A stretch of DNA of 5,622 nt from Candidatus Caenarcanales bacterium. GTDB lineage: Bacteria > Cyanobacteriota > Vampirovibrionia > LMEP-6097. The number at the start of each line of letters is the position of its first letter. The first letter of the stretch is position 1. The stretch spans positions 1-5,622 of the forward strand of contig JAKVAO010000113.1 in assembly GCA_022447685.1 (NCBI GenBank). Direction: 5' to 3'. The translations under genes were made by a program, and so were the position numbers. Below, piece by piece: positions 1-5,622 of the stretch. The notes beneath the pieces were generated by a model. It was not told the DNA's origin. It did no database searches and worked only from the letters and a program-made list of their open reading frames with translations.

Positions 1-59
1 ACTCATGAATAACTAGATTTGGCCAGAGCTAGACCTATTTGTTTACATAATCTTTATTT

Positions 60-79
60 TTTACCTGAGTAGTTACAGA
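60..79 (+). repeat. Left arm of a 20-bp perfect inverted repeat
   Basis: The plus strand reads TTTACCTGAGTAGTTACAGA. The identical 20 bases occur on the minus strand from 5563 to 5544, so the two arms face inward across the whole large gene. After one mismatch (G at 80 against A) the match resumes for two more bases. The arm is not palindromic in itself. It lies 81 bases beyond the stop codon of the gene. Nothing directly flanking the two arms forms a matching short direct repeat, so there is no sign of a transposition target duplication. Confidence 0.9.
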
Positions 80-160
80 GATTAAGATCAAGATAAGAAT
101 CGCAAAAAAATAGGTGCTTTTTACTGACAGGGATAAGAGGCTTTACTTACAAATTTATAG

Positions 161-3100
161 CTATCTAATCAACTCAACATTATCTATTAAAACTTCTTCA
201 CCACGACCATTATTTGCAGAGCCATAGAGGTATATATAGATATACTTATAACCACTAGCTCCAAGGTCGATACTGTGTTCTCCATGAGTCCAGCCAACTG
301 TTCCAGTAATTATATTCCCTGTATTTAAGACTTCTGTGTGTGCAACAGGAGTTGCTGTCCCAGGTGCATTTAAAGGTTCATCGTAAGTGAACCATCTTAC
401 TTGTTGAAAATCTAAATCAGAGCCAATAACCTTAAATGCGAGATGACCATTATTTGTTACTTTGTAGTCGTAGCTAAAGGTAACAGTGTTTTTACTTACG
501 TTATTATCATTAATTTGATAAGTTAATTTTCCAGCTCCTATATTATCTAAATAGAGCCAATTATTTACAGCATCATGATTAAATGTCGAACTGTTAGGTC
601 TTAACCAAGTATCAATAGATGAATTAGTGGAATTATGGATTGGTCCATTAGCACTTGGGGCATTTATAAAATCAGAGTTTTGAATTAAGTTTATCGGGAA
701 TGAACTACCATTGTCGCCACTAGGTCCATCAATGATATTAAAAGTAACAGTAGCTTCATTCACTAAGATCCCATCAGTTACAACATAGGTCATAGAGTCT
801 GATCCTATATAATCTGTGTCAGGAACATAATCATAAATACCATTCCCTTTATTAATGATAGAGCCATGGCTAGGGTTAGTAATACTCTCGACACTTAATG
901 CATCATTCTCGGGATCTGTATCGTTAGTCAGAACAGAAAAAGTTCTTAAACTATTTTTTGTAACATCTACCAAGTCATCAACGGCATTAGGTGATATTTC
1001 TCTAATGAGTGGTAAAGCTGAGTTAGGAGGGTTAGAACCCAAGAAAACATTATCTATTTCTAAATACTCCCCAGAACCATAATCTACGTATTCCGTAACT
1101 AACCTTATACCTATAAACTTATAACCTGTTCCAAAGTCAATATTCTTAAATTCAAACCTAGTCCATGGCATTATTCCATCACTAGTAAGATCACTAGACT
1201 TAGCTAATAGCTTCACAGTAGCAGGATCACCATTAGGATCATAAGGTATCACATGCATCAAATTATTGTGTAATATAAAATTATTTCCAGTCATTCCCCA
1301 AACTTCAATACTAAAGTGGGTAGTACCATTTGCTCTGACATCTACTGCAAAGTCTTGCATTCCAGCAGTCGTAAAATTATCATCGACAATCTGTGTTAAT
1401 GCTTCATTGTTAGGAGCATTCACCCATGCTATTTCATTTACAGAGTCTTTATTCCATTCGTTACCACCTGGGCGCCACCAACCTGTATCTGCATTATTAG
1501 AAACAGTTTCACCTGAGTTAATATTAAACTGCGCAGAAAAAGCAGCAGAGAACTCAGGATCAATAACTATATTTACTGGAGGAGGTGGAGGTGGTGCTGG
1601 AGGCACTTGATTAGGGTCATTAGTCACATTGATATTCACGGTGGCAGAATTAATAAAAATACCGTCGTTAACAGTATAAGTAAATGAATCAGCGCCAGTG
1701 TAATTGGCATTAGGAAGATATTCGAATTCCCCAGAACCTCTAGGGATAAGTACTCCATTACTAGGAATAGTATTTGCTGCAATAGTCATAGTATCACCAT
1801 CTGGATCAGAGTCATTGTCAAAGACATTAAAAGTAATAGAACCATTCTCTATAACTGCAATAGAGTCATTGCCTAGACTAGGTCTTCTAAATAATCTTTC
1901 TGGATAAGAACTAGATACACTATGAGCTGAACGCAAGAAGACGGTATCAATATTCAAGAAATCTCCAGCCCCGATATCTACATGGTCAGTAATAATTCTA
2001 ATCACTAGGAATTGATAACCAGTAGCTAAACTAATATCTTTAAATGTAAAGTGAGTCCAATCAAAATCACTGTCTATGACATTCCCGGTATCAATTAATT
2101 TATTAAAAGTAATAGGGTTACTTACATCTGCTGCAAGTGGATCTTGATTTACTAGTGTGTGACTTAATTTAAAATGACCATTAATACCATAGACTTGAAC
2201 TCTTAAAACATTATCCAGTCCTTGATTTCTAACATCAAAACTCAAATCCAAAGAACCAGTATGAGTATTGTTATCAAGAACTGCTTGAATTAAAGATGTT
2301 TCACCAGTGTTATTGGCAAATGCATATTCATTGACTTCATCTTTTTGCCAGTTAGAACTTGCAGAAGGTACTTGCCAGCTTTGATTAAATTGTGTAGTGG
2401 AATCAAATACTTCAGTATTAGAGAAATTGAAATCATTACCCAATTCATTTTGAAACCCAGGATCTTTAAATAGTCCACTTAAAACCAAATCTACTTCACT
2501 AACTCCAGATGGAGGTGATGGTGGTGGAGCTGGGTTGAATACGGGTGGAGGAGCTGGATTCTGTACAATGAAAATGATTTTACTTTCACTTGAACTAAAG
2601 CCATTGTTTATAATATATGGGACTTCTATAGTCCCAGTGAAGTTTTGGCTTGGAGTAAATTTGAATATATTTTTGTTCTGACCATTTTGGATTACTATCC
2701 CTTTATCTGTTTCTGTGAAAATTATAGAGATATTATCATCATCATTAGAATATATATCATTAAGTAATGGATTAAATATTTTGAAACTATTTCTTGTAAG
2801 GTAGTAGAGATCTTGATTAGCTTTAAGTTCCCCATCTGCTGTGTTGCCTTCAGATTCTTCTGAACTGTTTCCACGATTAGGGTTTGTATTGGTAATAATT
2901 TCTAAAATATCAGTTTTAGCTTCTGTTGAAGCTTCTTCTCTTATCAAATAATCATTGCTACTAATAGTTCTGGAGCTACTTAAGTTAAAGTTATCAAAAT
3001 TAACTAGAAAATTCTGATTGAGATTGAGTGATTTTGAAAGTAATTGAGTTGATAATGATTCATTTTCAGAACTAATATCTTCTAAATCAATTATAAGTAG

Positions 3101-5437
3101 AATATTGTCATAGCCTCCTTGGAAATCTATTTCAATATTTTTTTCAATATCAGTACCCAATTCATCTAGGATATTTTCTGATTCATACAAGATGTCGTAT
3201 CTAAAATCCTCACTGATATTCATCTGAATTAGATTCTCTGAGTTTTGATAATAACGGAACTTACCGTTGATTCCATAAACTTTGAGCTTGAAGTCAATAT
3301 CTTCTTTAGCACTGTAGTTGAAGTTTAAATTTTGTATACCTTCGGTTCTAGATTTGTCATAGATAACTTGTGCTAATGTGCTTTTCCCTTTTCCAGCAAA
3401 GTTAAAATTGTTGTTTTCGCTAACTGAACTTAAACCATTTCCTAGTAGTATCCAGTTAAATTGATAGTCTGACCAATCTATAAACTCTTTAGAGGTCAAG
3501 TTTAATTCATTGAATGTGGAGTCTTTGATTACATTATTATATTCATTGAATTTAATATTTATTTCTTTACTTAGGGATTTTTCTTTCCCTCCTGAATCTG
3601 TGACTGTAAGTCTAATTCTATGAATTCCTTCTTCTTCGAAGTGTTTATTAATATATCGTCCCCAGCTATCATCAACACCGTCATCATCTGTATCCCAGGC
3701 ATAGGATGCGATTGAATTATTGCCTGAACTGAAAATTGAGTTTCTTAAATTTTTCCAGTTGATTTGGTATGATTTATCTACACTATTTTCTGCATTGAAT
3801 AAATAGCTTAAGCCACCAATTGGACTTGCTTCAAAATCAACTCTGGTATTGTTTTTTCTTTTATTTGATTTTCTATTTTTTACTTTTTTGATTTTATTAT
3901 ATGGCGATAGTGGTGCTTTAAGAGATGATCTTTGAGAAAAAGATAGTAGAGATAAATTATCTAAGTCACTTCCAGTCACTGCTTCGAAGTTCTTGGAGTT
4001 GAAGGCTAACTCAAGGTTATCAATATCAGTTCCTCCAAAATCTACTTCATCATCTAGTTTTGAGCTTGCTGTTTGACCTAATATTACAGCAGTTTTAAAG
4101 CCTTGTATTTTTGAATTTCTAATTGAAATGAATCTTGCATTTTGATCTTGTTTGAAAGCAATGTTAGATTTACGTTTGGCACTTCCTATAATTTCTAAAT
4201 TTTCAAAATCTAGTCTTGAAGATTCTTGAACATCAATTGCAGTATCAAATATATTAACTAGATTGATTTTGTTGAATTTACTTTCTAAATTATGTGCGCT
4301 TAAACCCTGATCAAAACCGTTATTGTCTTTAATTAGTGATCTTATACTAATACCTTTATTTGCATTAAAGACATTAAAGTTATGAATAGGACTAACTGGG
4401 AGTTTCGCTATCCTAAAGTTACTTGATTGTAATTTACTATTCTGGAGTGATAGTATTTCATCTTGAAAAGCTAAGTTGGATTTTTCGAAGCTGACTAAAT
4501 TTGAATTCTCTTCTATATCAATGTTTAAGCCAGAACCAGCGATATTCAAGGCATAGTTATTACGAAAGTTTTGAAAAGCTTGTGGGCTATGGAATTTATA
4601 GCCATCTTGCTTGCTGTTTATAACAATATTATTATTTATTTGAGAATGGTTTAGCTCGCTGAAATCTTCATAGCCAGTATTATTTACCGAATTAATAATA
4701 TTGTTGCTGAAATTTATATTGTATGAATTGTTTACAATTCCTTTGCTGAGACTATTGTTAATTACACAAGATTTAATACTTGAATCTTCTAGCTCACCAT
4801 TCTTGTTTAATAAATTTATAGCTGCAAAGTTCTTCGAGCCCCAATTATGAAAAGTAATATGCTCTAAGTTTAAGCTCCCACCAAAAGCAGAAAAAATAGC
4901 GTTTGAGCTATTTCCAGAATTTATAGAATTGAAATTGATTGATCTACTTAGATTGAGTACTGGGATTTTGAATTTTGAGCGTTTGGGGTTTTTATGTCTT
5001 TTTCTGAAATAGTTAAGCCTTTCTTTTTTGCTGATATTTATAAATTGATATGAGTTGTCTGGATTCGATGATTTAAGCTGGATTAATTCATCTGATGTTG
5101 AAGTATTAAGTTTTCTATTTGATTTTTTGTTTCTTCCTGTTATGAGTAATTGATCTCCTTTTTGCCAATTCTTTGGAGAGGATTGTAAAACTAATTGAGT
5201 ATCATTTATTTTTATTGATTTGCCTAGTTCTTGGTAACTATCTTTTTCTTTTCCTTTGATCGTAATTGAACCAGTTTTATCTAATGCGAAAAAAGCTTGA
5301 GGACTACCATTAGGCTGATAGTTATGAAAATTAAAATTTATTTTTTTATTTGATTCTTGATTTTGGATACACGAAATAGAGCCACTTACGTAAATATAAG
5401 AGACGTCTAAATTCTCTAGCTCACTGCTATCAATCAT
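161..5437 (-). CDS. Giant multidomain surface/secreted protein: partial G8, CEMIP-like beta-helix, PKD, four jelly-roll-like modules with Big_9-type domains
   Basis: The frame runs 1,758 codons from ATG (5437-5435) to TAG (163-161), with a backup in-frame TAA two codons later. Domains by residue: 1-45, end of a G8 domain; about 80-170, the link typical of G8 proteins (NWQKGDQLLITG at 90-101, VLNLSRSI at 160-167); about 170-480, Asn/Ser-rich right-handed beta-helix; 514-532, very basic linker; 533-630, PKD-type domain (WDTDDDGVDD at 581-590); 636-835, 990-1170, 1290-1468 and 1582-1758, a repeated jelly-roll-like module; about 866-958, 1189-1271 and 1483-1569, cadherin-like/Big_9 domains (DNDSDPDGD at 1207-1215, TNDTDPEND at 1504-1512); 961-977 and 1279-1287, Pro-rich hinges. 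Such architectures are extracellular and usually bind or process glycans; binding or adhesion here is inferred. No signal peptide, transmembrane segment, LPXTG or PEP-CTERM signal is visible. The ATG has an AAAGGA six bases upstream but lies inside the G8 domain, so it is probably not the ancestral start. The exact function is not recognised. Confidence 0.9.
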   Translation of the reverse strand: MIDSSELENLDVSYIYVSGSISCIQNQESNKKINFNFHNYQPNGSPQAFFALDKTGSITIKGKEKDSYQELGKSIKINDTQLVLQSSPKNWQKGDQLLITGRNKKSNRKLNTSTSDELIQLKSSNPDNSYQFINISKKERLNYFRKRHKNPKRSKFKIPVLNLSRSINFNSINSGNSSNAIFSAFGGSLNLEHITFHNWGSKNFAAINLLNKNGELEDSSIKSCVINNSLSKGIVNNSYNINFSNNIINSVNNTGYEDFSELNHSQINNNIVINSKQDGYKFHSPQAFQNFRNNYALNIAGSGLNIDIEENSNLVSFEKSNLAFQDEILSLQNSKLQSSNFRIAKLPVSPIHNFNVFNANKGISIRSLIKDNNGFDQGLSAHNLESKFNKINLVNIFDTAIDVQESSRLDFENLEIIGSAKRKSNIAFKQDQNARFISIRNSKIQGFKTAVILGQTASSKLDDEVDFGGTDIDNLELAFNSKNFEAVTGSDLDNLSLLSFSQRSSLKAPLSPYNKIKKVKNRKSNKRKNNTRVDFEASPIGGLSYLFNAENSVDKSYQINWKNLRNSIFSSGNNSIASYAWDTDDDGVDDSWGRYINKHFEEEGIHRIRLTVTDSGGKEKSLSKEINIKFNEYNNVIKDSTFNELNLTSKEFIDWSDYQFNWILLGNGLSSVSENNNFNFAGKGKSTLAQVIYDKSRTEGIQNLNFNYSAKEDIDFKLKVYGINGKFRYYQNSENLIQMNISEDFRYDILYESENILDELGTDIEKNIEIDFQGGYDNILLIIDLEDISSENESLSTQLLSKSLNLNQNFLVNFDNFNLSSSRTISSNDYLIREEASTEAKTDILEIITNTNPNRGNSSEESEGNTADGELKANQDLYYLTRNSFKIFNPLLNDIYSNDDDNISIIFTETDKGIVIQNGQNKNIFKFTPSQNFTGTIEVPYIINNGFSSSESKIIFIVQNPAPPPVFNPAPPPSPPSGVSEVDLVLSGLFKDPGFQNELGNDFNFSNTEVFDSTTQFNQSWQVPSASSNWQKDEVNEYAFANNTGETSLIQAVLDNNTHTGSLDLSFDVRNQGLDNVLRVQVYGINGHFKLSHTLVNQDPLAADVSNPITFNKLIDTGNVIDSDFDWTHFTFKDISLATGYQFLVIRIITDHVDIGAGDFLNIDTVFLRSAHSVSSSYPERLFRRPSLGNDSIAVIENGSITFNVFDNDSDPDGDTMTIAANTIPSNGVLIPRGSGEFEYLPNANYTGADSFTYTVNDGIFINSATVNINVTNDPNQVPPAPPPPPPVNIVIDPEFSAAFSAQFNINSGETVSNNADTGWWRPGGNEWNKDSVNEIAWVNAPNNEALTQIVDDNFTTAGMQDFAVDVRANGTTHFSIEVWGMTGNNFILHNNLMHVIPYDPNGDPATVKLLAKSSDLTSDGIMPWTRFEFKNIDFGTGYKFIGIRLVTEYVDYGSGEYLEIDNVFLGSNPPNSALPLIREISPNAVDDLVDVTKNSLRTFSVLTNDTDPENDALSVESITNPSHGSIINKGNGIYDYVPDTDYIGSDSMTYVVTDGILVNEATVTFNIIDGPSGDNGSSFPINLIQNSDFINAPSANGPIHNSTNSSIDTWLRPNSSTFNHDAVNNWLYLDNIGAGKLTYQINDNNVSKNTVTFSYDYKVTNNGHLAFKVIGSDLDFQQVRWFTYDEPLNAPGTATPVAHTEVLNTGNIITGTVGWTHGEHSIDLGASGYKYIYIYLYGSANNGRGEEVLIDNVELIR
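164..694 (-). repeat. Protein module 4 of the jelly-roll-like unit, forming the C-terminus
   Basis: Residues about 1582-1758. It keeps LIQNSDF, TWLRPNSSTFNHDAVNNWLY near 1610, KLTYQINDNN near 1637, NTGNI near 1705, GWTHGE near 1715, GYKYIYIYLYG near 1729 and EEVLIDNVEL at the end. The protein stops two residues after this last strand, so no separate anchoring or secretion domain follows. Confidence 0.65.
731..991 (-). repeat. Big_9/cadherin-like Ig domain between modules 3 and 4
   Basis: Residues about 1483-1569. The pattern is NAVDDLVDVTKNS near 1484, LTNDTDPENDALSV near 1503, GNGIYDYVPDTDYIGSDSMT near 1531 and YVVTDG near 1551. It closely parallels the copy at residues 1189-1271 and joins module 4 through a short Gly/Ser linker instead of a proline hinge. 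Confidence 0.85.
1034..1570 (-). repeat. Protein module 3 of the jelly-roll-like unit
   Basis: Residues about 1290-1468. It aligns well with module 2: WWRPGGNEWNKDSVNEIAWV near 1320, ALTQIVDDNF near 1346, FAVDVRANG near 1363, and GYKFIGIRLVTEYVDYGSGE near 1438 followed by YLEIDNVFLGS. In the last 31 residues I count 17 identities between modules 2 and 3. Several Trp and aromatic residues near the start could form a ligand-binding face. Confidence 0.7.
1625..1873 (-). repeat. Big_9/cadherin-like Ig domain between modules 2 and 3
   Basis: Residues about 1189-1271. It has the classic family pattern: FNVFDNDSDPDGD near 1203, GSGEFEYLPNANYTGADSFT near 1234 and YTVNDG near 1254. Domains of this family are spacer Ig-like units in large bacterial adhesins, often calcium-stabilised through the acidic D-x-D motif. 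A hinge with six consecutive prolines follows, near 1282. Confidence 0.85.
1928..2470 (-). repeat. Protein module 2 of the jelly-roll-like unit
   Basis: Residues about 990-1170. Landmarks are SWQVPSASSNWQKDEVNEYA near 1020, SLIQAVLDNN near 1048, LDLSFDVRNQG near 1063, VQVYGINGHFKL near 1080, LIDTGN near 1114, and GYQFLVIRI to LNIDTVFL at the end. The pattern of alternating hydrophobic strands closed by an I-D-x-V-F-L strand resembles beta-sandwich carbohydrate-binding modules. That fold call is inference from pattern only. Confidence 0.7.
2564..2842 (-). repeat. Degenerate Big_9/cadherin-like domain between modules 1 and 2
   Basis: Residues about 866-958. The recognisable frame is a long-spaced N-P-L-L-N-D near 889, a K-G-I-V near 912, F-x-F-T-P-S-x-N-F-T-G near 925 and a closing strand FIVQN. 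The calcium-type D-x-D-x-D motif of the two later copies is replaced by SNDDDN. It is followed by a Pro-rich hinge at 961-977. Confidence 0.55.
2933..3532 (-). repeat. Protein module 1 (divergent copy of the jelly-roll-like unit)
   Basis: Residues about 636-835. It shares with later copies an opening VIKDSTF, a STLAQVIYD strand near 686, KLKVYGINGKFRYY near 717, and a closing LVNFDNFNL near 811. It lacks the W-x-x-P, N-x-W and D-x-VN signature of copies 2 to 4 and has a longer, Glu/Ser-rich second half. It is the most diverged copy and sits directly after the PKD domain. Confidence 0.55.
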
Positions 5438-5554
5438 TAATGATCCTTTGACGATTAAAGCTTTAAATTTAGGTGAGTTCTTGATGTCTAAACGTATTTC
5501 ATCCGCTTCTGAAATCTCAATTACGGCATTTTCATTCGGTATTTCTGTAACTAC
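5438..5554 (-). pseudogene. Upstream in-frame extension encoding the N-terminal strands of the G8 domain, no canonical start
   Basis: These 39 codons lie between the TGA at 5557-5555 and the first ATG of the large gene, in the same frame and without a stop. They read VVTEIPNENAVIEISEADEI, then RLDIKNSPKFKALIVKGSL, and join MIDSSELENLDVSYIYVSGS. This is the usual G8 pattern: an IP plus small-residue turn, a V-x-I/L-D strand, an alternating L-x-V/I-x-G-x-L strand, then the strand leading to I-x-V-x-G-S. The segment is therefore real protein-coding sequence by descent. It contains no ATG, GTG, TTG or CTG in frame; only ATT codons could serve as rare starts. Either the gene has lost its true N-terminus and now starts inside the domain, or the full protein is made by a route not visible here, such as recombination, TGA readthrough, or a sequence error at the TGA. 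Confidence 0.65.
5444..5449 (-). promoter_or_regulatory. Shine-Dalgarno-like AAAGGA before the first ATG
   Basis: On the minus strand AAAGGA is followed by the six-base spacer TCATTA and then ATG at 5437. Motif and spacing suit a ribosome binding site and would permit initiation at this internal ATG. The same bases also encode V-K-G of a conserved G8 strand, so the motif may simply be coding sequence. Confidence 0.3.
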
Positions 5555-5563
5555 TCAGGTAAA
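5544..5563 (-). repeat. Right arm of the 20-bp inverted repeat, overlapping the G8 coding frame and containing the TGA
   Basis: The minus strand reads TTTACCTGAGTAGTTACAGA, identical to plus-strand 60-79. Unlike the left arm, it lies partly in coding sequence. In the frame of the large gene it reads F-T-stop-V-V-T-E, and coding similarity to G8 domains continues directly downstream. The interrupting TGA is thus part of the conserved repeat and not an isolated change outside it. This placement would suit a recombination junction at the 5' edge of a coding cassette, but it would also suit insertion or conversion by a dispersed repeat. Confidence 0.9.
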
Positions 5564-5622
5564 TTGAAAATTAGCAGCAAATATGTTTTGGCAAGCTAGA
5601 ATAGCAGATTGTCCTAATCTTT
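5555..5622 (-). other. Same reading frame continuing upstream of an in-frame TGA to the window edge
   Basis: Read on the minus strand in the frame of the large gene, this stretch has no stop except the terminal TGA at 5557-5555. It translates as RLGQSAILACQNIFAANFQF, then T and the stop. The other two minus frames are closed by stops. It may be the tail of a gene that once continued into the G8 coding region, or the end of an unrelated upstream gene, or a chance open stretch; 22 open codons are weak evidence. I do not recognise the peptide. It lacks the W-x-x-x-x-W-type lead-in often seen just before a G8 domain. Confidence 0.3.

Noticed and set aside
13..32. Imperfect 20-base palindrome CTAG...CTAG with 8 of 10 pairs
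   Set aside because: It has no loop and no T tract, and a palindrome of this quality is common by chance. It could be an operator but nothing supports that.
104..122. A7 tract and T5 tract around TAGGTGC as an intrinsic terminator for the large gene
   Set aside because: The possible stem is only A-T pairs with no GC core, so it is not a credible rho-independent hairpin. No better terminator is visible in 1-160.
1577..1603. G-rich tracts on the plus strand here and at 2507-2557 as G-quadruplex elements
   Set aside because: They are explained by proline codons of the two Pro-rich hinges. Only two-base G runs are regular, so any quadruplex would be weak.
855..1910. Open frames on the plus strand at 855-1082, 1266-1610 and 1704-1907
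   Set aside because: They lie antisense within the well-supported domains of the large minus-strand gene. Their products are low-complexity or Pro/Gly-type mirror translations, with no recognisable domain.
2290..2478. Second minus-strand open frame of 62 codons
   Set aside because: It overlaps module 2 in another frame, and its translation shows no family pattern.
5555..5557. TGA read as tryptophan or glycine by an alternative genetic code
   Set aside because: About 20 tryptophans and many glycines in the gene all use standard codons, and no other in-frame TGA occurs in 1,758 codons.
60..5563. Insertion sequence with terminal inverted repeats
   Set aside because: There is no transposase and no matching target-site duplication beside the arms, and the only gene is a surface-type protein.

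Overview
The window is almost filled by one gene on the minus strand (5437 down to 161). It encodes a very large multidomain, probably extracellular or cell-surface protein of 1,758 residues counted from the first ATG. In order, the protein shows: the C-terminal part of a G8 domain; a CEMIP/TMEM2-like right-handed beta-helix region; a PKD-type domain; then four copies of a jelly-roll-like module of about 180 to 200 residues, separated by three cadherin-like/Big_9-type Ig domains and two proline-rich hinges. The DNA is AT-rich and uses the standard bacterial code: Trp is TGG throughout and no in-frame TGA occurs in 1,758 codons. This fits an AT-rich, possibly marine, Gram-negative bacterium or picocyanobacterium, but nothing here fixes the taxon. 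No RNA gene, transposase, recombinase, CRISPR array or second convincing gene is visible.

Right end (5438-5622, upstream of the gene). The reading frame of the big protein continues 39 codons upstream of its first ATG, and those codons encode the missing N-terminal strands of the G8 domain. The frame then meets a TGA at 5555-5557, beyond which the same frame is open to the window edge. The gene therefore looks 'headless': it has no signal peptide, its first ATG lies inside a conserved domain, and its 5' end is interrupted or recombined.

Left end (1-160, downstream of the gene). This is non-coding as far as can be seen. It carries the partner of a perfect 20-bp inverted repeat. One arm is at 60-79 and the other at 5544-5563, so the repeat brackets the gene, and the right arm contains the interrupting TGA. 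A perfect 20-bp match in inverted orientation at the two edges of a 5.3-kb surface-protein gene is very unlikely by chance.

Most interesting reading (inference): the gene is a 5'-truncated surface-protein cassette bounded by inverted recombination sites or by copies of a dispersed repeat. Inversion or exchange at the sites could decide which N-terminus and promoter, if any, it receives. This is not proven. No recombinase is in view, and the TGA inside the arm must be explained. A plain decayed or 5'-truncated gene next to a dispersed repeat is the main alternative.
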